Shown: positions 35,150 through 48,701 of the stretch, piece after piece
Numbering within the stretch: position 1 is the first letter of the stretch
Layout: each line of letters begins with the position of its first letter
NCBI RefSeq assembly: GCF_004210375.1
Contig: NC_134830.1
Location: forward strand, 167,221,874-167,285,873
Length of the DNA: 64,000 nucleotides
Direction: 5' to 3'
Origin: Tachypleus tridentatus
Lineage: Eukaryota; Arthropoda; Merostomata; Xiphosura; Limulidae
The notes under the pieces: generated by a model
The model's input: only the letters and a program-made list of their open reading frames with translations
What the model was told of the DNA's origin: nothing
Databases searched by the model: none
Made by a program: the position numbers and the translations under genes

Positions 35150-36390
35150 AGCTAATTCTTGCATAATATTTTGTCATAATGGCCTACACATGCAACTACA
35201 AGCATATATTTTTTTTTTTTTTGAAGTCTTGTAAGAAATGAAAAATACTTCAAAATACCATAATGCTTCAGAAGGAAAGAGATGGGGATGGAACAGAAGG
35301 CAGAAACTATGTGAGAAAACCTATGGAACCCATATATATCTTTTGTGAAATGCTGCCATATGACCAACAGTGAAGCAATATCGTTCCCAATGAACCAGAA
35401 CACATCTGTTATGTCCACAACAATGCTAGCTTCTGGTCAAACAAGTGCAGAAAATATGGGAAAGGAATGAGAACACCTGGATGAAGGTAAAGGGTCAGAT
35501 GTGGAAGCAGGAAACCAAGACAGGAGAATCCTATGAGGGAACAGGAGGAAAAGTTAACTGCATGGCCAGGGACAGTATGGAAGAATGTAATCAAGACACA
35601 TCAATCAGAGATTATAAGGAACTTGGACAACCTCAAAAATGGTTTTGTGTACAAATGGGGCCTAACAGAGATCCTGCAGAAAGCAAATGGGAAGTCCACC
35701 CTCAAGTAAGGTATCTTTCCTTAAAATCCTACCAAAGCAACAGCCAGGAATTGAGAGAAAGAGCTAGAGATTCAGAGATTAATTGGAGGAGGGAAAGATA
35801 ATGTGAAAGGAAGATCAGGGTAAGACAAATCCTGGAAAATTGAGCTTGACTAAAGTGGATCCAACCCCATAATTCAAGTCTCACAGAGGAAGGAGAGGAT
35901 CCAAAAAAGGATCTGAGGTTCTATAGTAAACCAAGTCATATTGGACCAATAAATAAGGGGAAGGGGTATACTTATGCCCAACTGTTAATAGAAAATCTCT
36001 GAGAAAGAGCACGTATGTCAGGTAAAGGAGAGAAAATATGACAACTTGAAAATGGAACTTCACCCAGTAAGAAATGTGAGGAACCACAGGCCATAAGGGA
36101 AATACTTAAAACATGGCCTACTTGATTAACCAGTTGCAATAAAGGAGTAGGAGGTGAAATTTCCTGACTGGGTGTAGAAGATGATGGGCAAAAAAGAAAG
36201 GTGCTTGACACCCTCAGAAACAGGTTCTGGTGGAAAAGGAGAATTCATTGGCTGAATGTAAGAATTTAACTCTGTGTACCTAAGCTTGTCTATCACATCA
36301 CACCTCAAATTCAAACTAAAAACATTTACAATTTGAAAAGGAGAAATTAAATAAATTCTAAATTGTGTAAACAAATGAAATTCAAACAAA
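35150..36390 (-). pseudogene. DIRS-type remnant, poorly resolved
   Basis: Minus-strand frames (36389-36126, 36211-35972, 35594-35409, 35418-35152) have the same composition and overlapping style as the better DIRS copies. One block (VIDKLRYTELNSYIQPMNSP) looks protein-like but was not matched to a domain. Assigned by resemblance and neighbourhood only. Confidence 0.35.
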
Positions 36391-36399
36391 AAACAACAA

Positions 36400-39300
36400 A
36401 TGTCACAAGGAAAAATCGTAGTTACACTTGAAAAGTTTAAATATATGTCTAAGCAATCATGTCAATCAAGAAAGTGGGAACTGAGCTGGAATACCAGAGG
36501 GAAAAGCTGCACCAGTATAGATAGAAGAATACTATTGAAGGAGAGTAACAATATGATATGTGCATGTTGAGAAATGGCAGAAAAACTAATAGGGTGTAAA
36601 TACTGGTGTGCTGATGGCAAAAATGTTTTTAACAATGTTTAGAGGACAAACAAAAATCAAGATATCTTTGTGTGAGAGGGTAAGACTATTTTTGAAAAAA
36701 AGCCATAGCTCAAAGTGAGCAGTTCAGGTTATTTCATTGAAAATAAGTGTTTTGGTAACAATGAAACTTTGCATTAAAATAGCTATTTTATTCCCAAAGA
36801 AAAACAACATTGTGGATTAAAAAATGATATGAATGAATATAAATCATCGGAGTTTACTGACAAACAGTAGAAGGATGGCAGCAACATTAAACATTTCACA
36901 TGTGTGTACAGTAACAAACATTTGTTTTTAAACATTTTGAATATACATATTCCATATTCAGCAAGCTATATTGAACATGGTAAATTCTTAAATAGAAAAG
37001 TTTAAACATTTTATAAAATAGAGAATAATAGGATGCTGCTACCTACAACATTCTGGCTGTTTAAGGGTTGAAAGACAGCCAAGAAACAAGAAAAAAGTCT
37101 GACAATGGTATACAAGTGTTCAGAACAGACTTAACTCTAGTGAAGCTGTGCATTATTTAAAGTTAGAAATTTATTTATAACAGATAAACTTAAAATTTCA
37201 ATGCCAGATGATCTAGATGATACAACTTTGAAATTCATAATCAAGATGGGGGATGGTTGTTGTTTCTACTATATGTGCAAATTGTGAAGTCTTTCACCAG
37301 TTTTGTGTCATACTCCCATATCCTCACTGCCTCACAGATGTAACTGGTGTATGGTTTTGTCAATGAAAGTGGCATTACAGCCATCACATGTATTTATGAA
37401 TGATCTTGGAATGCACAGGGATAGTTAACAGATCTTTAGATCTGAATAGATTTTGTATTTTAAATGCTGATTTAAATATCATTTGTAGTTGAATTTGTGG
37501 ATAAAATGTTTAATTACTTTCAAAATTTGTGATTTCACTATGAAACTTTGCTTATCTAAAAAAAGGTGGGTGGGAGCTACAAGGCTTGTGCCTTGCAAAA
37601 AAAAAAAAATAAATAAATAAATAAAGAGGGCAGCACTGAAAAAGAAAAAGCTATTTATGTAAAAAGAAGTAAAGTATAGTATTGTAAATGAAGACAAAGC
37701 AGTGCTTTTGAATCTTGTTACAAAGTTCTCTAGGTTTTGGGAACCATTTCTGTCAAAAATAAATTGAGGTTTCAAAATTTTATCTGTCCTCAAATAGGAA
37801 CAGGTAATAAGAAAATTTAAGTTTAAGGGTGGTAAGCAAAACTTTAGTCCCTAAGCTATTGTACCTTTACTGTGTGCACCAAGTAAACAATGCTGAAGGT
37901 AAAAATAAACTTGCAAAAATCAGTGCAAATTATGTAATGTTAGTTAGGCAAAACTGGAAAGTTAATATAACAAAAAATAATAAATATATACATAGTACTA
38001 TGAGACTTAAGATACTTAGACTAAACATCTGTAATTTCATGTTATAATATGTAGTCATTCTAGCCCATAAAAGCATAATTTATATTTATTTTCTAATTTT
38101 TTTTTATGATGATTATGAGGTTGGTTAAATGACAGATCCTACACAGTGAGAGTACAGAAAACATTATAAAACCTTACTGAAAAAACAAATGTTTGTAATG
38201 TATTTAGGAGGTTCTAAGAGATTACACAAATACTATTTGATATTTTTGGGACAAATAATGGTTTTTCATGACAACAAAAAATCACTTTGCATTCGGACTA
38301 GTAATGAAACATTATTTTCACAAATAAATCTTTAGTAAAAATATTTCATTAGAAAATCTGATTTTTTACATACAAAATACTTGCAATCTTTACTAAAATT
38401 CTATCAAATTTTGTAAAGATACACATGCTGTATCAAAAGTTATAGTGCAAATACTTAAGGTGTACAAATCTGCAGATAAACTTGTGAATGTTATATTGAG
38501 CCTGTAGTGAAAGGGTTAACATTCTATTTGTGCTCCAAGCAGGTTTTCCAGTTTGTGTGTTAATATCGTTAATTAGATTAAGTAGGTGGTTATAGTTTGT
38601 TCATGATACATTATTTCTTATTTTAAAATGAAAGCTTCTAAGCATCATTTTTTGATAATTCAAAAACTAGTTACAATATTTCTAAGCCAACTCTTAATGT
38701 CTCTTTACATAGAATAGTTTCAAAACTTACCTGTGTTTCCAACTATATTACAGAAGTTGTATGTATGAAAATATGATGATAAGTTTTCATTGATCTTCAC
38801 ATAAATGGCATCTATTCATACTCTGTCAAATCCTGTAATGATTTATAGTTATCTACATAGGTTATGCAAATAAATAATATCAGTTAACAGCAAATACACC
38901 AAATTCTTTATACTTTATTCGAAACTTGATGTCATGAAGAGAAACTTTGCAATATGCAAATAACTTCCACAAAACCAAACAGAGAAATGAACTATCACCT
39001 AATGCTGTTCGACTAACAAGTCTGTTTTCTTTGATGCTCATTCTCTGACCAATTTTAAGAAGGGATTAGTTATATAAAACAAACTGACTTAGCATAAGTA
39101 TGCAAGATGCAACTAGTATCAACAAGTACAGTGGAAAATTAATAACTGTCATGATCTACTGGCACAAGTAATCAGTTTCTTGATTTTTAACAATGAAATT
39201 AAAGTACATGCTAGATATTTTTGTGTTAAAAATTAATATACTTCACCAATATTCTTTCGTATATGAAAATATATGTATGATATAAAACATCATAAATGTC

Positions 39301-40235
39301 TGTATCTTGAGCTTGTTTGCTCTTTTTTTATCTTCTTTGCAATTATTTGCTTGACTCTAGATCAATACATACTTTGGATCAATACATAACAGTTAAGACT
39401 GTCTCTGGCTAATCAGTTTTCTAAAAAAAATTATATGAAAGGAATAGTGATTCTAATACTGTACTACTCAATAACATCTTTTGTTAGTTGAGTTCTTGCA
39501 TAGTAAGTAATGGTCATGTGATGGTCAAACTTTACTACATAAAACAGAAGTGTTGAGAAAAACAACAAAAACATACTACTGGTCCTATAACTCAATAATT
39601 ATTGGTAATGAAGATCACAGATTCCAGTAGTAGTGTTAGTTAATATCCTCAAGCATGGCATTTGTCAACAAGAAAAACTTATGTTTTTAACAATGGAAAT
39701 ATGTCTAATAATGAACTATAGTATATCTGTCTAAAAAATAAGGATGATAAATATACAAATGTATAAAAGAAATCCAACACTTTTGTATGTTACTAAAGAA
39801 TAAAAAAAATAATAATACATAAAGGATGTTAACAATATGGGGGGAAACAACACACGAATATAGTCTTTCACACTACATTGTCAAGACTTACTAAATAATA
39901 TATGACAGATAAAATGTGTTTTCAATGCAGGATGGCCTAGAGAATAATATAATCTGTCATTTCACCTTTCCTTATATTCGAGATTAAGAAAAATTCCTCA
40001 GAAAACATGTACATACTGACACTGTCTGTAAAGAAATTTTTATGATTCAAACAGCAAATAAACAATGGATGAATCCAGACTTGACAGGTGCTTTCTGATA
40101 AATAAAATGTAATAAAAAAAAGTATGATTTCAAGTGAATTGTATATGCCCCTACAGTTGGAACTAAAACACATAACAACAGAAGTGTTAAGAATTTGGTC
40201 CATTAAGTTATACTAAAAAATATTAATATTTCACG
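36400..40235. other. No gene recognised
   Basis: AT-rich sequence with a short A-rich run and (AAAT)n at about 37597-37625. The open frames here have no motif or splice context. Confidence 0.5.
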
Positions 40236-40439
40236 AAATTTGCAAATTATCATTTTCCAAAACCAAATATGTATTTCCAATAGATACTTACCTCCTCTAA
40301 CAAGATTATATATTCTCATTCAGTGCTGCCCTCTATATGCAAACTCTTATGCATGCCAGAAATCTTTAAATTGCAAAATTCCAACATGTCTTTCATACAA
40401 ATCATTATTTTTATTTCCTGGGCGTAAAGTGGCTAGAGC

Positions 40440-41040
40440 ATAATAGACCATGCTCGGTAACTCAATTACATCCAAAACCACTTTGCAGAGTACCAACATC
40501 CACATGTGGGTATGATGAGGATCATACCATTTCCACCTCAAACCCAAGAACCAGAAATTAAGACTCACTCTAATTCCCAGATTAGCTCTGTGCCATTGAT
40601 TTAGAAAATAGACATCTGGTATTGAAAAGATGTCTATTGCATGGATTCAACTCTGGCACAGTCCAGGACCATCTGATGACAATAACATCCCAATAATTAG
40701 AGAACAATGGATAAAAATTGTTAATCCCCCATATCACCACCGTGATTCACAACACAGATGAAGGAAATCAAGGAAGGAAAATAGACAAACTGAACTGCTG
40801 AAAGGACTTGCATTGATTGGTTCACTTTACTCCAAAACCTCCTCTTGAAGTACCAAAACCCATGTGAGAATAGGATGAGGGCTTCCAATCAAAGGGGTGA
40901 ACTGCATTTTGATATCCCATATTGGTTATTGTGAATAGGAGGATATTACAACATCTACACTTACAGAACACCAGTACCCTACACTCTGTAACTGAATGGT
41001 TGTTGTGTGGAACTCATTCAGCTCAATCTTTAGAACCTCC
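40440..41040. repeat. R segment, copy 2
   Basis: Matches 10440-11180 in pieces: CATCCAAAACC, GGATGAGGATCATAC, CATTGATTGGTTC, and GGGGTGAACTGCATTTT followed by the CTACACT...GAATG end. Confidence 0.55.
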
Positions 41041-41225
41041 TAAATACATTACAAACATTTGTTTTCAATAAGACTTATATTTTATGTCATTTTCTATAAT
41101 ACAACTATGTGGGGTCTGTCTGTCACTTGACCAACCTTCTAAACATCATAAATAATTAGGAAATAAATATAAATGCTTTTTTGGTGCTAAAATGATTACA
41201 TATGATAACATGAAAATACAAATGT
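41040..41225. repeat. B repeat, copy 2
   Basis: Direct-orientation relative of 19795-19985, sharing ACATTTGTTTTCA, GACTTATATTTT, CTTGACCAACCTTCT and GGAAATAAATATAAATGC. Lies between the R segment and RT remnants. Confidence 0.65.
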
Positions 41226-43099
41226 TTAATCATAATGCTACATATGTACATATGCTGCTGACCAAAATCTTCAGGAAGGGCACGAAATTGTTAAAGCACC
41301 CCAAGATGGACAAACCAAAAATAAGAATAACACTGAGGTGTATCAGTACTGATAGGTAAGCATTGGAAACATCCCTTTATGCCACTCACAACATAGGAGA
41401 AAATGAACATCTAGGTGGGAAAAATAACTCCATGATGAACTAGGATAGTGATATGAAGCAGCTGATGTGTGATAAATTAATTAACATCTGCCAATCCCTG
41501 GTTTTCTTGGGGACAACAAAAGGCAAGAATAAAAACCCCTAGAAGTATGAGGAACAAGTTTGATTGTTGGCTGCAAGAGCAATATCCAAACTCCTTCTGA
41601 AAGACTGATTGGTCACAGAATCTCAAAGAGGAAGAAAAGAAATGTATAAGAAGAAACCAGAGGTGGGAAAGAAATGGGAATTGCAGGCATATGAGGCTTC
41701 AACAGAGACAAATTGGCTACAATAGTTGTTACAATAGAATGTTGATGGACCGACATCTCCTGAGGCTCTAACATATATGGGACTGTATCAAATATATAAT
41801 GTCTCAGAAATGGGTCCAGATGTGAATCCCTAAGATAAGTTAAGGGTAAACAGACCTAAGTCAAAATGACATCACAACCTATAGTCCCAGCAACAAAGAA
41901 ACCAGGTATTTAATGCCATACCCAAATACAAAATGTAGGCTAAAATGGAGGAGAGAAAAACAAGGATATCATCAGAAAACCCCACAGAATTTCTGTGGAG
42001 AGCATCAGAAATGAGGTGTGAAAGAAGGATACTCTTAAAGTAAGTAAAGGTAAGAAGCAAGCAAGGATACTGGCTATGTGTAAGATAGACAGGATTCAGG
42101 AGCCATCCTCCAAATAGGTAACAAGCAACTGAACAACTAATGCTCTAAAAATGAATAGACAACATGACGATTGGATAAGGCAAAGTATCAGAAGTTCTCA
42201 GGGGTCATGACATGCTAATCCCCTCATACAAATGCAAAACCAACTGATCAGCATGAACTCAAATATCAGGGGAGGGAGAAAAATCCTGATGGTTTAGGAA
42301 CATTGTTCAGGTAATATGGAATGCAAGGTAAGTAAGAAATAGGTGACAGGAATAAAGCATCAAAAACATGAGACAAAATCCATGAAGACTGCATTAGGCC
42401 TAAGAGACTACTTAAGCTGGGAATGATCTGCAAATTCTGGAGATAGAAAAATATGAATAAAGTCCTTATCAGCCAGCAAAGGCTCAGCTGTTTCAGTAGG
42501 GATCTTGGAGATGTCTGGAGGTAAAGGTAGAATCATGTAACATTTGATTTCCCAATGTATAAAAGCAGATAAATTCATCATAGGGTTGTCTGCACCTGAG
42601 ACCTCAGAAAAATGCTAGTTGTTGGTATAACCCCTGAAGTGGGAATGTTAACTTTGAATTCACAGAAAGGTTTCACTAAACTCAAGTAATGAAATAAAGC
42701 AACTTGAATTAACTGATAAATATGAATATAAGAATGAGGTTAAATAAAATAAGTTGAAAAATAACCACTTCATGGGAAAACAAAGTCAAACATACAGCAA
42801 TAAACAAACAAAAGACCATGTCCGAACTCAAATGCTATCAAACAAGTGATAGCTCAGTGAAGGAGTGTAGAGGGAGTCACATGCAACATGTGTGCATATC
42901 TTTCTTCTATTAGTTAAGCGGTGACACATGATGATTTGCACGAGAGATACATTAGAATCTCACAATTTCAACTGGGTGGAGTGGAAGGCTTGTGGCATGC
43001 ATAAAGAAAAAGTGCATATATAGGGCAGCCCTAAATGAGAATAGCTAACATTGTGAGAGGAGGTAAGTACCATATGGGAATTAACAGATCTTATTTCTG

Positions 43100-45270
43100 T
43101 TTTGTAAATAATAATCAATTACTAAATTTATTAGTTTAGTTAAATAGATAATTGTATTTAAACTTCTTGGATAACCAGATGACATATAATTACATTGAAT
43201 ATATGTATCATTTTTAGTGGAAGTGCTGGCTTTGTGACATTTATAAAATTACAGTTAAGGAACTGATCTAAGCAACAGAAACGAATGTCCATCTGATGAT
43301 TATTTGAATCCTTGCTCAATATACTGTACATCTTCTAATATAATGTAATTAATTTAAATTATAATTTATATTATCAAGTTAACTTATAACTTCTATATCA
43401 CTTAAGTTTCATACACACTGAAAAAATAGACCAAAAATGTAATTCATAATGTCTATGTTCCTACTACAATGTACATAAGCATATCAGCAAACCTATACTT
43501 ACTTAAATTTGAATTTAGTTGAATGTTCGTAATTTAAAAAGTTACGTGTTCCTAATAAAAGTGTATTGTAATGGTATGTTTGACTCTTGAACATTAATTG
43601 TTTTGAATTTTTAATGTCAGAGTAATCATAAAGTATGTAATATTGCTATTATTCTGTAAAATAACATTTTATATTTTTTCATTATTTCTTTTTCTCAGGG
43701 AACCTAAAATGGCAAAAAAATATGTACAAGAATTACTTATTCAAAAATATTTGCAGTCTGAGACATTTCTATGAATAAACTGTCATTCAGTATCAATATT
43801 CACTAATTTTATAATGATAATTCCATTTCATAAATAGCAGTTTTATACATCATTTAATAAATTATCATAATTTTTTTCTTACTGTAGTTACAGGCCATAA
43901 ATAAGATTTCATAATTACAAAAAAATTTCAAAAGCATAATATTTCTTCTTGGGGAGGGACAGTTGTTTATATTTCTTATCCAATAACACTGAATAGGTTT
44001 AATAAAATGGCTCTATTCAGAATTCTCAAGGAAATAAGTATGTCAGTTGTGTACATATATGATATTTCAGAACTGTCAAAACAGCTGTCCCTTATGCCTC
44101 TTCTGTACATACATGATATTTCAGAACTGTCACAACAGCTGTCCCTTATGCCTCTTCTGAATGCTCATCTGACCCATACTCACCTTTCTTCAGTAAATTC
44201 TTAACCTGATTTTAAAGTTATTCCAAAGTAATTACATGATGAAGATATTAGCTTTAAAACGTTGGAGTGCTTGAAAGTTGCTTCATTATGGACAAGTTCC
44301 AAACTTCACATTCTTTGTGTTGTACAGTATTTCAGTGCTGGATCATTGTTTAAACTCAGAACAAGTGATATTTCAAATATTGTAGAATAACATCATAAGT
44401 GTTTAAATACAAAAGCACTTAGGAAGAATGATTATTACATAGCTAGGTTTAATGTTGTGATACATGAAAAGTTCAGGAAAATGAAAGGTTAGTTAATTTT
44501 CATAGAGCTAATTTTGAGATAATGAAACAAAATTATTCATTAGTGAATTGAAATACGAAATTAATTGGTAATGAGGAAAAAAACTGTGAAATTTTAACAA
44601 TAAGTTTTTCTTAAGATGCAAAGGTTTCTAAAATTAAGAAAAATGAAAACACAAAAAATCACATCTATCTGGCTTTTGAGAAAATCTGGGATATGTATTA
44701 CAAGGAGTTGTAAGAACTTTAAATTGAAGGATGAATGGAAGATTAAAAAAACAACTACTGGAAATCTACAAATTTTGTTAAAACAGAAGTTATGAAATCC
44801 CTAAAAACACCTCATTTTTAATGATAAAACTGACAGGAAGGTTTTTTTTTATATGCAAATTCTTAAAATAGGGATTGAATTCTTTAAGGATGCTGATTAC
44901 AAGATTTTCACTGAAAGCTGTACGATGACTAAGAGTTTGAGAATTTTATTCTTTCTCTTTTTTTACTAAAGAAAAGCCCTTTTCAATGGTACCTCAGAAG
45001 ACATTCATGGGTGGATTAGTACCATACACAGCATTACTGAAAAAAATTTTTATTGCCAGATCTCAAACATTTGGTGTCACTAGGATCTGTGGTAATTAGC
45101 TGAAGCAGAAAATAAAGAAATGAGCTGATGATGAAAAAGCTTTCCAACAGCCATTTTAAAGTCTATGGTGACCGTCACCTCTCATCATAGCCAAAGAAAG
45201 TTCACATACTAAAGGCAGCAGAAGACATGTTTGAGCATCTGTCTCATGTAGGAACAACATTTTGCATACT
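43100..45270. other. No gene recognised
   Basis: AT-rich sequence. The only structure seen is the 54-bp tandem duplication at 44051-44158. Confidence 0.5.
44051..44158. repeat. 54-bp tandem duplication
   Basis: Units 44051-44104 and 44105-44158 each begin GTACATA and end TTATGCCTCTTCT, with two mismatches. The period is a multiple of three, so a short open frame across it repeats 18 residues, but nothing else suggests coding. Confidence 0.9.
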
Positions 45271-45560
45271 ATTGGGAAGTTAACATTTTCTTAAATCAGG
45301 AATGCATTTTCAATAATACTTATCTCCTCTCACACTACAGCTGTTACTTGACTGCTAGTTTCCTTTCGCCACCCACCTAAGTATTGGTCTGAATGTCTCT
45401 CCAGTCTTTTATTTCCCACTTAACTGGTACTGTACATAAGGATCTCATTCAGATAATATTATCATTTTTAAATTGACCCAATCCACATTATCTAAAACTG
45501 ACTCTTAGAGAGGAGGAAGACAATATTAACTTTCTAAACATGTTTACCTCCTGTCACACT
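45270..45560. mobile_element. Short inverted-arm element (DIRS-associated), copy 3
   Basis: Reversed arm 45270-45345 (AGTTAACATTTTCTTAAATC, then AATACTTATCTCCTCTCACA) and forward arm 45508-45560 (TTAGAGAGGAGGAAGACAAT, then ATTAACTTTC). The forward arm is followed by TTTACCTCCTGTCACACTAG, the same continuation as after the copy-1 arm at 10070. Confidence 0.5.
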
Positions 45561-45839
45561 AGAGATAGAATCCCACACTGATAAAATATAGTAGTCAATG
45601 AGGGAATTATCCATATAGAATGCATCTGTACAGATAATGAGTGTACCAAAACAAGATTGCTACCTTAGTAAGAGAATGAACCACATTCATAACAGGTATG
45701 GTCTTCACCCAGAACCTAATTTATGCACTGTGAGTGGAATTTGACATGGTCCATCTTCACTACAGACCAGAACCTGACCAGGTAGTTGAGGTCCATAAGT
45801 CCAACATCGCTGGTTAGGGTAGTTAGACCCCTATATGTA

Positions 45840-46606
45840 TTTGTCAGTGGATCCCAGACCTGTAGCTATAGTGATGCATTCTGAGTCACCAGAATCCCAA
45901 GCAGTTTACATGGGTTTCATTGATTTTCGTAAGGCCTTTGACTTGGTGCTGTATGACATGCTCTGGATAACAATGCTTGAGATGGGATATCCACCACATC
46001 TGGTGAAATTGTTGATCACTTTGCATAAGAAACAACATGCAAAAGTTAAGGTTGCTGGAGTAATATCAGAGGAGTTTATAGTCAGAAGAGATGTCAGACA
46101 AGACTGTGTTTATCACCTTACTTGTTTAACATCTTGGCTGAAATGGCAATGAGAAAATTGTTAGATGGAAGCACTGGTGTGGCCTGTTGCAAGGTATGGT
46201 TGTGAAACGTGGACCCCAAAAAGATAGATGAGAAATGCATAAAAGAATTTGAAATGAAAGAACTGAGACAGATTTTGCAGGCTTCATGGACAGAGAAAAG
46301 AACAAATAGTTGGGTTTGGGAAAAAGCAGGAGTTTGGCAGGAATTTCTACCAGAAATCAGAAGATGCAAGTTTTCCTTTTTTGACCATATTGTACAGAAG
46401 CCAGAGCCTTGCCTAGAGAAAGATATTATTCAAGGAACGATACCAGGACAGAGGAGGAAAGGATGACTGAGAACATCATGGTTAGATAACATCAAAGCAT
46501 GGACAGGAATAACACTAGAGCAGGCACTTTGAGTGGCAAATGATCTACAAAGAGGGAGAAGACTGGTTCATGATGCAGCCAACCCTCGGATCGAGGATGG
46601 TTAAAG
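45840..46606 (+). mobile_element. LINE fragment, RT joined to element C-terminus
   Basis: A plus-strand RT block: YMGFIDFRKAFDLVLYDMLW, YPPHLVKLLITLHKKQHAKV, and VRRDVRQDCV in place of VRQGCV. After an apparent internal deletion near 46140-46210 comes the C-terminal tail: LRQILQASWTEKRTN, FFDHIVQKPEPCLEKDIIQG, TSWLDNIKAWTG and AANPRIEDG. This tail ending is common in invertebrate LINEs with a C-terminal endonuclease-like part. The catalytic FADD box falls in the deletion. Clade not assigned. Confidence 0.75.
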
Positions 46607-47532
46607 AATCACAATAAAAAAGGTAAGCAATACTGAAGTGGACAAATCCTCTACAGTAACCAGAAGAAGTCCACAAGGCAACATCCCAAACTTGGAATTA
46701 TGGTTCCTGTATGCCATGCTTAACCTGAAAAACAGAACTCATCCAATCTGGAATTATAAACAGTCATCCTCACTCTACAACCATGTGAGCAAGATAAATT
46801 CCTGAAAATATTGAGAGGATGTGGTACAAACTGTGCTCAACCAAGCAGTGGAATGGGACAACTTTGTGTTCGAAATTAAGAGAAGACAACATACGCTCCT
46901 CCACAAACAATGTACTAAACAAATACTGATCAAAAATAAGGACTTAGTTCAACCCAACTGGACAGCCAAACATCACATCTCAACAGGTGTTACAAGTAGG
47001 CTCCTGCATAGGCTGATGCTTCTTTGACTAACATCTAAGGGGAAAAACATTCACGGTCACAGGGAAATGGTTCCCTCAACTTTGCCTTCTTTTCCAACAG
47101 TGGAGAAAATTCACTTGATCACTTTGGAAGAATAAACTCTGTTGACTACCAAAGTGAGTGGAATCCAGGTGTGATAAGGACTCCCCAGCTCTACTAGTAC
47201 AAAATGAGGGGTAATGCATTTTAGGGAGACCTGAAGAACAATGCTCTGAAAACTGTGCAATAATGAACCAAGTTCCCTAAATTTTTAAAAGCAAAGCTAT
47301 CTCAAATTATTCAAGCCTATGATTGACAGAGACAGTCAGAATCCCCTTATGTTTTATTCATATTAGTCATGATAATGACAATGGTGGTCCAAAATAAAAC
47401 AGTAATACTACCTAGTCTGTTTCCAGGTGGTCTTATGGAACACTTCATTTCTACAGAGTCTACTGCAACCTAGATAAAGTATTTTGTGTTAATGGTTGCT
47501 GGAGCAGAATTGATTTGATCAAATCACACCTG

Positions 47533-48701
47533 TCAGGGAAACACTAACCACAGATTGGGATCATGCAAAAACAAGGTATAGGATCTTCGAATGTAAAGAA
47601 GAGACAATATTAGCAATGAAGATACTTGCATCTCTTTATAATCTAGATTGCTAGAGAATGTTGTTACAACAGCAACAGAGGGTAGTTGAAAACTTTCAGA
47701 AGAAGATAGTGTCAGATTATGTACATAATTTGAGATAAAAATAGTGGAGGAAATCCACATACATGCTGGCACAATTTCCACCAGCAGAAAATTCATCCAG
47801 GCTGCTAAGGACAGAAATGTGATAAATCTGATAAAACATGACTCACTGAAGTATTCCATCATCCAAAGGAAGCTCAGAATAAGCAATATGGATCAATGTT
47901 CATACACACCATAACAAAGTAACCAAGGATAAGCCTAAAACACAGGAGGTTCCCAATGGATAAAAACTCATCAATAAGCACATCTAATGACATTAGTAAA
48001 GGCAATATAACACTTCAAGGTCCTCACTAGACATAACTAACAATCAGGATTTGATCAGCCACAGATATAATATGCTGTCAGATAAATCAGTGAAAATGAT
48101 ACATCCCCTTCCTTGGCTGCCAGTGTCTTAAGGTAAAAAGGACATGTCTATGTATAGGAAGACATAGGTAGAAGGATAAAGCATCCTCTTCCCACAATTG
48201 CTGAATGATGCTAGACATCAGAGATGGGATAGGAGAGACCTGATCTGCTTCTGTGTTGCAAACAGTAATCCAGGAATTCATGCCCAATTTGAGCTTCAAA
48301 ATTAATTTTTTTGTTACAAAAATCAACTATGTAACACAAACAACACTCATTGTATCCACAGTAATCATAGTACAAAGAATCCCATTAGTGAACACTGTCA
48401 AGAAAAGGTGACAATATGTTCTGAATGAAGTACTTATGTACAGTACCAGGATAGTGATTATTGACATAGATGGAGAGTATCACAAGAAAAATACAACCAA
48501 GGACAATTAAGTGAGAAATAAAAGACTGGATTCAAGTAAGAAAAAAATCAGACCAATGCTTAGATGGACAAAGGAAGGAAATGTTAAAAATTGAGTAATA
48601 GTTGTACTGTGAGAGGAGAGGAGCATATTTTGGAAATCAGTAAATTCAAATAATCTATAGCTTACTGTATCAGGCAGCATATAAGCAATATGCAATGACA
48701 C
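47533..48701 (-). pseudogene. Probable DIRS-type remnant
   Basis: Overlapping minus-strand frames (48701-48507, 48326-48087, 47886-47533) resemble the RT/RNase H region of neighbouring copies in composition and order. No signature motif is clean. Follows a short inverted-arm element and R-like sequence at 45.6-47.2 kb, as in the other copies. Confidence 0.3.

Larger units (their letters stand above)
40240..43100 (-). mobile_element. Internally deleted DIRS-type element with inverted arms
   Basis: A reversed arm at 40245-40390 and a forward arm at 42960-43100 are inverted copies. Both hold, in order, GGCATGCATAA, TGCATATA-GGGCAGC, AATGAGAATA and GAGAGGAGGTAAGTA (left arm: TAGAGGAGGTAAGTATC). 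Between them are the R segment (40440-41040), B repeat (41040-41225) and, on the minus strand, RT remnants PFVVPKKTRDWQMLINLSH (about 41535-41480) and FVHLGVL...QFRALPEDFG (about 41320-41255). The RT motifs match the VPKK-x-G-x-W-R-P and QFRALPFG signatures. Too short for a full element. Confidence 0.6.

Noticed and set aside
37479..37793. 104-codon minus-strand open frame
   Set aside because: Runs of Phe/Ile/Tyr come from AT-rich DNA including an (AAAT)n tract. No motif.
46821..47027. 68-codon plus-strand frame in the R-like region
   Set aside because: No recognisable domain, lies in repeat-derived sequence, no splice context. Could be antisense to gag-like sequence.
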